Below are positions 26,298-35,082 of a stretch of 64,000 bases of DNA, one piece after another. Under the pieces are notes generated by a model, which saw nothing but the letters and a program-made list of their open reading frames with translations, was not told where the DNA came from and made no database searches. This DNA is from [Clostridium] scindens (GTDB taxonomy: Bacteria > Bacillota > Clostridia > Lachnospirales > Lachnospiraceae), in assembly GCF_019597925.1 (NCBI RefSeq), contig NZ_CP080442.1, positions 1,902,001-1,966,000 of the forward strand, given 5' to 3'. The position numbers were made by a program, and so were the translations under genes. Position 1 is the first letter of the stretch; every line of letters begins with the position of its first letter.

Positions 26298-27299
26298 ATG
26301 GGATTTATAGATGAAATCAAAGCAAAAGCAAAAACGAGCAAAAAGACAATCGTACTTCCAGAGACAGAAGACATCAGGACTTATGAAGCTGCTGAAGCAG
26401 TACTGAAAGAGGGAACCGCCAACCTGATTCTGATCGGAAGCGAAGAAGAGATCGCTAAGAACAAAGGTTCTTTCGATATTACCGGAGCAACGATTGTAGA
26501 CCCTGCAACATATGAAAAAACGGATGCATACATCGCGAAACTGGTAGAACTCAGACAGAAGAAGGGAATGACAGAGGAGCAGGCAAGAGAACTGCTGCTT
26601 ACCAACTACCTGTATTATGGAGTCATGATGGTTAAGATGAAGGATGCTGACGGAATGGTATCCGGAGCATGCCACTCGACAGCAGATACCTTAAGGCCAT
26701 GCCTTCAGATCCTGAAGACGAAGCCGGGAACCAAGCTGGTATCTGCATTTTTCATCATGGTAGTGCCGGACTGCGATATGGGCGCAGACGGAACATTCGT
26801 CTTTGCAGACTGCGGACTGGAGCAGAACCCAGATCCAGAGAAACTGGCAGCCATCGCGCTTTCTTCCGCAGAGTCATTCAGGCTGCTGACAGAGAAAGAT
26901 CCGGTAGTCGCTCTGCTTTCCCATTCTACAAAGGGAAGCGCAAAGCATGCGGATGTTGACAAAGTCGTAGAGGCTACACGTATCGCAAAGGAAAATGCGC
27001 CAGAAGGACTTCTTATAGACGGAGAATTCCAGCTGGATGCAGCCATCGTTCCATCCGTAGGAGCGTCCAAGGCTCCGGGAAGCCCGGTAGCAGGAAAGGC
27101 CAACGTACTCGTGTTCCCGGATCTGGATGCCGGAAATATCGGATACAAGCTGGTACAAAGACTTGCAAAGGCAGAAGCGTACGGACCTCTGACACAGGGA
27201 ATCGCAGCGCCTGTCAATGACCTGTCACGCGGATGCAGCGCAAAGGATATCGAAGGCGTAGTTGCGATTACGGCTGTTCAGGCAATGGCAGAAGAGTAA
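26298..27299 (+). CDS. pta: Phosphate acetyltransferase
   Basis: A 333-residue enzyme of the short (clostridial) Pta type: acetyl-CoA + Pi to acetyl-phosphate + CoA. Motifs include TIVLPETEDIRT, DGMVSGACHSTADTLRP, PGTKLVSAFFIMVVPDC, and the C-terminal ANVLVFPDLDAGNIGYKLVQ with GPLTQGIAAPVNDLSRGC. The ATG at 26298 follows AAAGGAG at 9 bases; the frame continues upstream without support. With ackA 37 bases downstream it forms the acetate and ATP-yielding branch. Confidence 0.97.
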   Translation: MGFIDEIKAKAKTSKKTIVLPETEDIRTYEAAEAVLKEGTANLILIGSEEEIAKNKGSFDITGATIVDPATYEKTDAYIAKLVELRQKKGMTEEQARELLLTNYLYYGVMMVKMKDADGMVSGACHSTADTLRPCLQILKTKPGTKLVSAFFIMVVPDCDMGADGTFVFADCGLEQNPDPEKLAAIALSSAESFRLLTEKDPVVALLSHSTKGSAKHADVDKVVEATRIAKENAPEGLLIDGEFQLDAAIVPSVGASKAPGSPVAGKANVLVFPDLDAGNIGYKLVQRLAKAEAYGPLTQGIAAPVNDLSRGCSAKDIEGVVAITAVQAMAEE

Positions 27300-27336
27300 A
27301 TAGAACGGAAAATAATAAAAGAGAGGTATAGAACAA

Positions 27337-28527
27337 ATGAATGTATTAGTTATTAACTGTGGAAGTTCATCTTTAAAGTTCCAGCTGATCAACTCCGATT
27401 CTGAAGAAGTTCTCGCAAAGGGACTCTGCGAGAGAATCGGAATCGACGGAAGTCTTACTTACCAGCCGCAGGGCGGGGAGAAGACAAAGACGGATAAGGC
27501 TATGCCGACCCACACAGAAGCAATCCAGTTCGTGATCGACGCTTTGACGGACGATAAGACAGGGGTTGTAAAAAGTCTTGACGAGATTGGGGCAGTCGGA
27601 CACCGCGTGGTACACGGCGGAGAGAAGTTCGCAAGTTCTGTAGTAATCACGGACGAGGTTATGAAAGCGATCGAAGAGTGCAATGACCTGGCTCCGCTTC
27701 ACAACCCAGCAAACCTGATTGGAATCAATGCTTGCCAGAAATTAATGCCAGGCACGCCGATGGTAGCGGTATTTGATACGGCCTTCCATCAGACAATGCC
27801 GGAGGAAGCGTATATGTACGGACTTCCTTACGAATACTATGAGAAATACAAGGTAAGACGCTACGGCTTCCATGGGACAAGCCACAGTTTCGTATCCAAG
27901 AGAGCGGCGGAACTTGCCGGAAAGCCGTATGACCAGTTAAAGACGATCGTATGCCACCTTGGAAACGGTGCCAGCATCTGTGCTGTAAAGAATGGCAAAT
28001 CCGTAGATACATCCATGGGCCTTACGCCTTTGGAAGGCCTGGTAATGGGAACCCGTTCCGGAGATATTGACCCGGCCATCTTAGAGTTCATCGCTAAGAA
28101 AGAGAATCTTGATATTGCGGGTCTGATGAACATGCTCAACAAAAAGTCCGGAGTATATGGACTTTCCAATAACCTTTCCAGCGACTTCCGTGATCTGGAT
28201 GCAGCTGCAAGCGAAGGCAACAAGCCGGCAGCCATCGCGCTGAAAGTATTTGCCTACCGCGTTGCAAAATATGTAGGAAGCTATGCGGCAGCCATGAACG
28301 GAGTAGACGTGATCGCGTTTACCGCCGGCGTTGGCGAGAATTCTGGCCCGGTTCGCGCGGATATCATGAGTTATCTTGGATACCTTGGAATCCAGCTGGA
28401 TGAAGCAGCTAATGATTCACGCGGAGAAGAAGTCACCATCTCCACGCCAGATTCAAAAGTACAGGTAATGGTAATTCCTACAAATGAGGAATTGGCAATT
28501 GCACGGGAAACAGTTGCATTAGTTTAG
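27337..28527 (+). CDS. ackA: Acetate kinase
   Basis: A 396-residue ASKHA-fold kinase converting acetyl-phosphate and ADP to acetate and ATP. Signatures: NVLVINCGSSSLKFQLI, the adenosine region HLGNGASICAVKNGKSVDTS, catalytic RSGDIDPA, and AFTAGVGENSG near the C-terminus. Full length. It ends 66 bases before the yceD gene, where a consensus promoter begins the next unit. Confidence 0.98.
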   Translation: MNVLVINCGSSSLKFQLINSDSEEVLAKGLCERIGIDGSLTYQPQGGEKTKTDKAMPTHTEAIQFVIDALTDDKTGVVKSLDEIGAVGHRVVHGGEKFASSVVITDEVMKAIEECNDLAPLHNPANLIGINACQKLMPGTPMVAVFDTAFHQTMPEEAYMYGLPYEYYEKYKVRRYGFHGTSHSFVSKRAAELAGKPYDQLKTIVCHLGNGASICAVKNGKSVDTSMGLTPLEGLVMGTRSGDIDPAILEFIAKKENLDIAGLMNMLNKKSGVYGLSNNLSSDFRDLDAAASEGNKPAAIALKVFAYRVAKYVGSYAAAMNGVDVIAFTAGVGENSGPVRADIMSYLGYLGIQLDEAANDSRGEEVTISTPDSKVQVMVIPTNEELAIARETVALV

Positions 28528-28537
28528 AAGATTGGTG

Positions 28538-28565
28538 TTGACAAAATCATTCTACATGATATAAT
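28538..28565 (+). promoter_or_regulatory. Promoter of the yceD-rpmF unit
   Basis: TTGACA, 16 bases, TATAAT, 29 bases before the ATG at 28594. Confidence 0.8.
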
Positions 28566-28593
28566 AGTCTAGGTGTGAATAGGAGTATTAGTT

Positions 28594-29121
28594 ATGATAT
28601 TAGACCTATCCAATGTTCTGTCCGAACAACATAGCACAATTGAAGAGTCCGTTCCTATGGAGATGACAAGTTTCCAGTCAGAAGCAGGAACGTTTCCCAT
28701 CATTTGGAAGTCTCCTTTGGCCCTGTGTATCGAATATGCAGGCGATCAGGAACTTAAGATAGCAGGAAAGGGCGACGTCCGCGTGACGATTCCCTGTGAC
28801 CGCTGCCTTGCAGATGTGGAAGTGGACATACCTCTTGATTTTAAGAGAAAGGTATGCCTGGACCCGGAGAATGTGGAGCGGATGGAAGAACTAGACGAAA
28901 CCAATTATATTGACGGATATAACTTTGACGTAGACCAGTTAGTTTACAACGAGTTATTAGTAGGGTGGCCGACAAAAATTCTGTGTAGCGAAGACTGTAA
29001 AGGGATTTGCAATGTATGTGGTCAGAACCTGAATGAAGGTACCTGTAACTGCGAAGATACGGGCCTGGACCCTAGAATGTCAGTTATCCGCGATTTATTT
29101 AAGAATTTTAAGGAGGTGTAA
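28594..29121 (+). CDS. yceD: YceD/DUF177 family protein
   Basis: A 175-residue protein with the DUF177 cysteine pattern: IPCDRCLADVEVDIP, then ILCSEDCKGICNVCGQNLNEGTCNC, likely a metal-binding hairpin. It is almost always encoded just before rpmF, as here (3-base gap), and is linked with 23S rRNA or ribosome assembly. The molecular role is not settled. Site and start: AATAGGAGTATTAGTT before the ATG at 28594. Confidence 0.9.
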   Translation: MILDLSNVLSEQHSTIEESVPMEMTSFQSEAGTFPIIWKSPLALCIEYAGDQELKIAGKGDVRVTIPCDRCLADVEVDIPLDFKRKVCLDPENVERMEELDETNYIDGYNFDVDQLVYNELLVGWPTKILCSEDCKGICNVCGQNLNEGTCNCEDTGLDPRMSVIRDLFKNFKEV

Positions 29122-29124
29122 CCT

Positions 29125-29304
29125 ATGTCAATTTGTCCAAAGAATAAATCTTCCAAAGCAAGAAGAGACAAAAGAAGAGCAAACTGGAAGATGAGTGCTC
29201 CAAACCTGGTAAAATGCAGCAAATGCGGCGAATTAATGATGCCTCACAGAGTCTGCAAGGCTTGTGGCTCATACAACAAAAAAGAAATCATTCCTCAGGA
29301 CTAA
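29125..29304 (+). CDS. rpmF: Ribosomal protein bL32
   Basis: A 59-residue protein starting MSICPKNKSSKARRDKRRAN, with two CxxC knuckles (CSKC and CKAC, residues 31-47) of the zinc-binding form of L32. Start ATG at 29125 after AAGGAGGTGTAACCT, which overlaps the end of yceD. Four cysteines mean this is the zinc-requiring version and not the cysteine-free paralogue used in zinc starvation. Confidence 0.97.
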   Translation: MSICPKNKSSKARRDKRRANWKMSAPNLVKCSKCGELMMPHRVCKACGSYNKKEIIPQD

Positions 29305-29315
29305 TGAGGAAGGCA

Positions 29316-29358
29316 AAATGCCCCGAACAGGCGCTGTCTGTTCGGGGCATTTTTTGGC
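29316..29358 (+). terminator. Terminator after rpmF
   Basis: A perfect 15-bp stem (29316-29330 with 29338-29352) ending in a run of T. Strong terminator of the yceD-rpmF unit. Confidence 0.92.
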
Positions 29359-29406
29359 ATTTTTCGGCAGTGCTGCCTGTCAGTTCCTATTTTCTTTATA
29401 AAATCA

Positions 29407-29435
29407 TTGATTTTTATAATAATGTCTAGTAGAAT
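29407..29435 (+). promoter_or_regulatory. Promoter of the plsX unit
   Basis: TTGATT, 17 bases, TAGAAT, 30 bases upstream of the plsX start. Confidence 0.65.
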
Positions 29436-29438
29436 TAA

Positions 29439-29455
29439 TCCTAGCAATGCTAGGA
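29439..29455 (+). promoter_or_regulatory. Palindrome overlapping the plsX ribosome site
   Basis: TCCTAGCAATGCTAGGA is a perfect 17-base palindrome around one central A. It starts 4 bases after the -10 box and its right arm shares three bases with the GGAGG site. It could be the operator of a lipid-synthesis regulator, or an RNA hairpin shading the ribosome site. It does not match the FapR box of Bacillus as I know it. Confidence 0.45.
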
Positions 29456-29464
29456 GGAATAGAA

Positions 29465-30487
29465 ATGTCTGATATTACAAACATAGCACTGGATGCTATG
29501 GGCGGGGACAATGCCCCGGCAGAAATGATAAAAGGGGCTATAGACGCCATAGCAAAGGAACCTTTAATGAAGGTATTCCTGGTTGGACGGGAAGACGTTA
29601 TTCAAAAAGAACTTGCAAATTATCAATATAATAAAGAACAGATCGAGGTGGTGAACGCTACCGAAGTGATTGAGACGGCAGAACCTCCGGTAAATGCCAT
29701 CCGCAGGAAGAAAGATTCCTCCATCGTGGTAGGAATGAAGATGGTAAAGGAAGGCAGGGCTGATGCCTTTGTATCTGCCGGAAGTTCCGGCGCGATCCTG
29801 GTTGGCGGCCAGGTATTAGTAGGAAGGATCAAGGGCGTGGAGCGTCCGCCTCTCGCACCGCTGATCCCGACAGAGAAGGGCGTGACGCTGCTGATTGACT
29901 GCGGAGCCAATGTGGATGCGCGCCCGTCCCATCTGGTCCAGTTTGCCAAGATGGGATCCATCTATATGGAACACGTGCTAGGCATTCAGAACCCCAGGGT
30001 AGGGATTGTCAATATCGGAGCAGAAGAAGAAAAGGGAAATGCCTTGGTAAAGGAGACATTTCCGCTTTTGAAAGAAGAAAAAGGAATTCATTTCATCGGA
30101 AGCGTGGAGGCAAGAGAGATTCCTCACGGGCAGGCGGATGTGGTAGTCTGCGAGGCTTTTGCAGGAAATATCATACTGAAGTTATATGAAGGCGTAGGCG
30201 CAGTGCTGATCCAGAAGGTCAAAGAAGGGATGATGACAACCCTTCGCAGCAAGATAGGCGCCCTGCTGATCAAGCCGGCGCTTAAGGCAACGCTAAAGAC
30301 TTTCGATGCCAGCGAGTATGGCGGAGCACCGCTTCTTGGACTGAACGGTCTTGTAGTGAAGACGCATGGAAGCGCAATGGCAAAAGAGGTAAGCAATACG
30401 CTGGCCCAGTGCGTAACCTTCAAAAGACAGAAGATTAACGAAAAGATTAAGGAATGTATTCAATCGGATGGGACATCCGTTGAATAA
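29465..30487 (+). CDS. plsX: Phosphate acyltransferase PlsX
   Basis: A 340-residue enzyme making acyl-phosphate from acyl-ACP for phospholipid synthesis. Motifs: NIALDAMGGDNAPAEMIKG, RRKKDSSIVVGM, DAFVSAGSSGAILVGG, LLIDCGANVDARP. The ATG at 29465 follows GGAGG by 7 bases; an upstream ATG in frame (29447) has no site. It is followed by acpP, rnc, smc and ftsY, the widespread Gram-positive order, although the fab genes that often lie between are absent. Confidence 0.96.
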   Translation: MSDITNIALDAMGGDNAPAEMIKGAIDAIAKEPLMKVFLVGREDVIQKELANYQYNKEQIEVVNATEVIETAEPPVNAIRRKKDSSIVVGMKMVKEGRADAFVSAGSSGAILVGGQVLVGRIKGVERPPLAPLIPTEKGVTLLIDCGANVDARPSHLVQFAKMGSIYMEHVLGIQNPRVGIVNIGAEEEKGNALVKETFPLLKEEKGIHFIGSVEAREIPHGQADVVVCEAFAGNIILKLYEGVGAVLIQKVKEGMMTTLRSKIGALLIKPALKATLKTFDASEYGGAPLLGLNGLVVKTHGSAMAKEVSNTLAQCVTFKRQKINEKIKECIQSDGTSVE

Positions 30488-30521
30488 ATACGACACTATG
30501 TATGAGAAAAGGAGAATTGGT

Positions 30522-30755
30522 ATGGAATTTGAAAAATTGCAGGAAATCATCGCGGACGTGCTGAACGTCGAGACGGATGATATTACGATGGAGACTACAT
30601 TTGTAGATGATCTGGGAGCGGACTCCCTGGATATCTTCCAGATTATTATGGGAATAGAAGAGACATTTGATATTGAGATCGACAACGAGGATGCTGAGAA
30701 GATCATGACGGTAGGCGACGCTGTCGAACAGATTAAAAACGCAACAAATAACTAG
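30522..30755 (+). CDS. acpP: Acyl carrier protein
   Basis: A 77-residue acidic four-helix protein with the phosphopantetheine serine in DDLGADSLDIFQIIM (serine about residue 37). It carries growing fatty acids and acyl groups for PlsX. Start ATG at 30522 has AAAAGGAGAATTGGT before it; it lies 34 bases after plsX. Confidence 0.96.
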   Translation: MEFEKLQEIIADVLNVETDDITMETTFVDDLGADSLDIFQIIMGIEETFDIEIDNEDAEKIMTVGDAVEQIKNATNN

Positions 30756-30769
30756 GCATTTAGAGGATG

Positions 30770-30791
30770 AAAAAGCCCGGTAGGGCTTTTT
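30770..30791 (+). terminator. Terminator between acpP and rnc
   Basis: AAAAAGCCC pairs with GGGCTTTTT around a 4-base loop. It ends 18 bases before the rnc start, so the rnc-smc-ftsY genes rely on read-through or on a promoter I do not see. Confidence 0.8.
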
Positions 30792-30809
30792 CATTTTATG
30801 GGGAAGATT

Positions 30810-31505
30810 ATGAATCAGGAATTGAAAGAATTAGAGAAGAAGATCGGATATACATTCAAGGATTTGCAGCTGTTGAAAAGGGCCATGCTTCACAGTTCCT
30901 ATGCAAATGAGAAGCACCTCCCCAAATACGAGTGCAACGAAAGGCTGGAGTTTTTGGGAGATGCGGTACTGGAACTGGTTTCCAGCGAATTCTTGTTCTA
31001 TGAGCATGAGAAGATGCCGGAAGGAGAACTGACCAAGACGAGGGCAAGCATGGTCTGCGAGCCGGCGCTGGCTTTCTGCGCCAGAGAACTGTCATTAGGA
31101 GAGTACTTGCTGCTTGGAAAGGGAGAAGAGGCTACCGGCGGAAGGAAGAGGGAGTCTATCACATCGGATGCGATGGAGGCGCTGATTGGAGCCATATATA
31201 TTGATGGTGGTTTTGCTAGTGCAAAAGAGTTTATACATCGGTTTATTCTGCAGGACCTGGAGGATAAGAAACTCTTTTTTGATAGCAAGACTATCCTGCA
31301 GGAGATCGTCCAGGCAAACTTTAAAGAGGCGATTTCCTATCGGCTGGTGAGGGAAGAAGGTCCGGATCACGATAAATCTTTCCATGTAATGGTCTGCATC
31401 GGGGAAGAGGAGTATGGTCTTGGAAAGGGCCGTACCAAGAAGGCCGCGGAGCAGGAGGCCGCCTACCAAAGCATCCTGAAACTGCATGAGAAGAACATAA
31501 AGTAG
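30810..31505 (+). CDS. rnc: Ribonuclease III
   Basis: A 231-residue double-stranded-RNA endonuclease for rRNA and mRNA processing. Residues about 1-150 are the catalytic domain with signature NERLEFLGDAVLE and the second acidic pair in DAMEALIGAIYIDGG. The C-terminal dsRNA-binding domain ends LGKGRTKKAAEQEAAYQSIL. The ATG at 30810 is preferred because GGGGAAGATT precedes it; the ATG at 30798 has only T-rich sequence upstream. Confidence 0.96.
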   Translation: MNQELKELEKKIGYTFKDLQLLKRAMLHSSYANEKHLPKYECNERLEFLGDAVLELVSSEFLFYEHEKMPEGELTKTRASMVCEPALAFCARELSLGEYLLLGKGEEATGGRKRESITSDAMEALIGAIYIDGGFASAKEFIHRFILQDLEDKKLFFDSKTILQEIVQANFKEAISYRLVREEGPDHDKSFHVMVCIGEEEYGLGKGRTKKAAEQEAAYQSILKLHEKNIK

Positions 31506-31512
31506 GTGAAGA

Positions 31513-34500
31513 ATGTATCTAAAAAGTATAGAGGTGCAAGGATTCAAGTCTTTTGCGCATAAGATAAAATTTGATTTTCATAATGGTATTACCGGGATTG
31601 TAGGCCCTAACGGAAGCGGGAAGAGCAATGTCGCCGATGCTGTGAGATGGGTGCTGGGAGAACAGCGCATCAAGCAGCTTCGGGGCGGAAGCATGCAGGA
31701 CGTCATCTTTTCAGGGACTGAAAACCGCAAGCCGCTCAGTTATGCGTCGGTTGCGATCACCCTGGATAATAGCGACCATCAGCTTCCCATCGATTTTGAG
31801 GAAGTCACGGTGGCGCGCAAGCTGTACCGGTCAGGGGAGAGCGAATATCTGATCAATGGAAGCGCCTGCCGTCTCAAAGATGTAAATGAACTGTTCTATG
31901 ATACTGGAATCGGTAAGGAAGGATATTCCATCATCGGCCAGGGACAGATCGATAAGATCTTAAGCGGCAAACCCGAAGAACGACGGGAACTCTTTGATGA
32001 AGCCGCAGGCATCGTCAAATTCAAGCGGCGCAAGAACATGTCGGTAAAGAAGCTGGAGGAGGAACGCCAGAATCTTCTGCGTGTCAACGACATACTGGCG
32101 GAACTGGAAAAGCAGGTTGGACCGCTGGAGCGCCAGGCAGAGACAGCCAGGGAATACCTGAAGAAGAAAGAACAATTAAAGACTTACGATATTAACATGT
32201 TCCTGCTGGAGACGGACCGCATACAGGACCAGATCAGCCAGATTGACGGGAAACTTACTGTTACCAGAAGCGAGCTGGAAGCAGCCAGCCAGCAGTATGA
32301 GGACATGAAGACAGAATATGAGGCGGTAGAGGAGCAGGTGGATAGCATTGACGCCTCTATAGAGAAGGCAAAAAGCCAGCTGAGCGAGACCACCATGCTC
32401 AAGCAGCAGCTGGAGAACCAGATCGAGCTGCTCAAAGAGCAGATCCACAGCGCCCGCATGAATGACGCCCACTACGACCAGCGTGCAAGGACCATTGACT
32501 CCGAGATTGACATCCGGGAGAAGCAGTTGAAAGAACTGGAGGCCGAGCAGGATGCGATCCATGCCCAGCTGGAAGAGAAGACGAAGTTAAAAGAGCAGGC
32601 CAAGGCCGAACTGATCGAGGTACAGACCAGGATCGCCACCATTACGGCCTCCGTTGAAAAGAATAAGGGCGATATTATCGAACTGCTGAATAGCCGCGCC
32701 TCAACCAAGGCGAAGATCCAGCGGTATGACACGATGCTGGAACAGATCCAGGTGAGAAAAGCAAGGACGACCCAGCAGATGATAGAAGCCAGGAGCGAGA
32801 TTCAGGAGCAGGAAGAGCGCCTGGAAGGATTTCAAAAGGAGTTAAAGGAAGTATCTGCTGAGATCATCGTCCTGTCTGAGGAGAATAGCAAGCATGAAGC
32901 GAAGATCCAGGAACTGCAAGCCTTGCTTGCCAGGCAGACAGAACAGTTCCGCATTGGGCAGACCGCGTACCACAGGGAACAGTCAAGGCTGGAATCCCTG
33001 AAGAATATTACGGAGCGTTATGACGGATATGGCAACAGCATCCGGCGGGTAATGGATAACAAAGACAAGGAGCCTGGGCTATTAGGCGTCGTAGCAGATA
33101 TTATCAAAGTAGACAAGGACTATGAGATCGCCGTGGAGACGGCGCTTGGAGGAAATATCCAGAACATCGTCACTTCGGATGAGGAGACGGCAAAAAGGAT
33201 GATCCAGTACTTAAAGAAGAACAAGTATGGACGCGCCACCTTCCTGCCTCTTACCAGCATCCGCGCAAACGGCGGTATCAGCAGACCGGAGGCGTTAAAA
33301 GAGCCAGGCGTTATTGGAACAGCCAATACGCTTGTCAAAGTGGATGCCAGATATCAGACCCTGTCAGACTATCTGCTTGGAAGGACGCTGGTGGTAGATC
33401 ACATCGACCATGGAACGTCCATTGCCAAGAAGTACAAGCAGTCTCTGAGGATCGTGACCCTGGAAGGCGAGCTGATCAATCCGGGAGGCTCCATGACCGG
33501 AGGCGCATTCAAGAACTCCAGCAACCTGCTTAGCAGGCGGCGGGAGATTGAAGAATTTGAAAAGACGGTGAAGCAGCTGAAGCGGGAAATGGATGAGATG
33601 GAAGCCTCCTCGGAAAGCCTGAGGAAGGAACGAGCCGGATATTATGAGAAGATCGATGAGATCAGCGGCAAGTTGCAGAGAGACTATGTCATTCAGAATA
33701 CGGCTAAGATGAATGCTGACCAGGCTATGGCAAAGATCAAGAATGCCAAAGAGATGTCCGAGACAGCGCAGAAGGAAGCAGATGAGCTGGATGCGCAGAT
33801 TACGGATATCATAGATAACCAGGAATCCATCAATGTAGAACTGGATACATCCGAGACGCTGGAACAGGAACTGACCCGGCAGATTGAAGCAGAGCAGGAA
33901 GTCCTGGATGCAGTACACGAGGAGGAGGCCGGTAAGCTTAAGAGCAATGAGGCGATTCATCTGGAATTTGCAAGCCTGGAGCAGAAGTTCACGTTTGTGA
34001 TGGAGAATACCTCGCGTATCAGGGATGAGATTGAAAAGTTCCAGTCAGAACTTGCAGGACTGGAAGAAAGCAAAGGCGGGACATCCAAAGAGATTGAGGA
34101 TAAAGAAAGCCAGATTGCGGATCTGCGGCAGACGATTGAGGATTCTAAGGATCTGTTTGCCGAGATTCAGATGGAGATTGAAAAGTTTAAGCAGGAACGG
34201 GAGGACTTGAATCAAAAGCACAAAGTATTCCTGCAGAAACGGGAAGACCTGTCAAAGCATATGTCAGACCTTGACAAGGAAATTTTCCGTCTGGACAGCC
34301 AGAAGGAAGGCTACGAGGCCGCCTCGGAGAAGCAGATCAATTACATGTGGGAAGAATATGAGATCACATTTAACCGCGCAAGAGAACTGCGGGATACAAA
34401 CCTTACAGACTTATCAAAGATGAAGAAGCGCATCCAGGAACTTAAAAGCGAGATCAGAGGACTTGGAAACGTCAACGTCAATGCGATTGAAGAATATAAA

Positions 34501-35073
34501 AACGTATCGGACCGCTATGAATTCCTGAAAGGCCAGCATGATGACCTGGTGGAGGCAGAGGCTACCCTGGAGCAGATTATCGAAGAACTGGATATAGCAA
34601 TGCGCAAACAGTTCCAGGAGCAATTCCAGCTGATCGCGAAAGAATTTGATACCGTATTCAAGGAGCTGTTTGGAGGCGGAAAAGGAACGCTGGAACTGAT
34701 GGAAGACGAGGATATACTGGAAGCGGGCATACGGATCATTGCCCAGCCTCCGGGAAAGAAGCTGCAGAACATGATGCAGCTCTCCGGCGGCGAGAAGGCC
34801 CTGACAGCCATTGCCCTGCTTTTTGCGATCCAGAACCTGAAGCCGTCCCCGTTCTGTCTTCTGGACGAGATCGAGGCGGCGCTGGATGACAACAATGTAG
34901 GAAGGTTTGCCCAGTATCTGCATAAATTGACGAAAAATACACAGTTTATTGTCATCACCCACAGGAGGGGAACCATGACGGCGGCCGACAGGCTATATGG
35001 AATCACCATGCAGGAGAAAGGCGTATCTACGCTGGTATCGGTAAGCCTGCTGGAAGACGAATTAGATCAATAG
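31513..35073 (+). CDS. smc: Chromosome segregation protein SMC
   Basis: An 1186-residue condensin subunit. The N-terminal ATPase half has Walker A GPNGSGKSN at 32-40. Two long coiled coils (about 165-500 and 670-1000) flank the hinge (about 505-660; GLLGVVADIIKVDKDYEIAV, NPGGSMTGGAF). The C-terminal half has signature LSGGEKALTAIALLFA and Walker B FCLLDEIEAALDD. SMC works with ScpA and ScpB to compact and separate chromosomes. It follows rnc by 7 bases and precedes ftsY by 9, the conserved rnc-smc-ftsY order. Confidence 0.98.
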   Translation: MYLKSIEVQGFKSFAHKIKFDFHNGITGIVGPNGSGKSNVADAVRWVLGEQRIKQLRGGSMQDVIFSGTENRKPLSYASVAITLDNSDHQLPIDFEEVTVARKLYRSGESEYLINGSACRLKDVNELFYDTGIGKEGYSIIGQGQIDKILSGKPEERRELFDEAAGIVKFKRRKNMSVKKLEEERQNLLRVNDILAELEKQVGPLERQAETAREYLKKKEQLKTYDINMFLLETDRIQDQISQIDGKLTVTRSELEAASQQYEDMKTEYEAVEEQVDSIDASIEKAKSQLSETTMLKQQLENQIELLKEQIHSARMNDAHYDQRARTIDSEIDIREKQLKELEAEQDAIHAQLEEKTKLKEQAKAELIEVQTRIATITASVEKNKGDIIELLNSRASTKAKIQRYDTMLEQIQVRKARTTQQMIEARSEIQEQEERLEGFQKELKEVSAEIIVLSEENSKHEAKIQELQALLARQTEQFRIGQTAYHREQSRLESLKNITERYDGYGNSIRRVMDNKDKEPGLLGVVADIIKVDKDYEIAVETALGGNIQNIVTSDEETAKRMIQYLKKNKYGRATFLPLTSIRANGGISRPEALKEPGVIGTANTLVKVDARYQTLSDYLLGRTLVVDHIDHGTSIAKKYKQSLRIVTLEGELINPGGSMTGGAFKNSSNLLSRRREIEEFEKTVKQLKREMDEMEASSESLRKERAGYYEKIDEISGKLQRDYVIQNTAKMNADQAMAKIKNAKEMSETAQKEADELDAQITDIIDNQESINVELDTSETLEQELTRQIEAEQEVLDAVHEEEAGKLKSNEAIHLEFASLEQKFTFVMENTSRIRDEIEKFQSELAGLEESKGGTSKEIEDKESQIADLRQTIEDSKDLFAEIQMEIEKFKQEREDLNQKHKVFLQKREDLSKHMSDLDKEIFRLDSQKEGYEAASEKQINYMWEEYEITFNRARELRDTNLTDLSKMKKRIQELKSEIRGLGNVNVNAIEEYKNVSDRYEFLKGQHDDLVEAEATLEQIIEELDIAMRKQFQEQFQLIAKEFDTVFKELFGGGKGTLELMEDEDILEAGIRIIAQPPGKKLQNMMQLSGGEKALTAIALLFAIQNLKPSPFCLLDEIEAALDDNNVGRFAQYLHKLTKNTQFIVITHRRGTMTAADRLYGITMQEKGVSTLVSVSLLEDELDQ

Positions 35074-35082
35074 GAGGACTAT

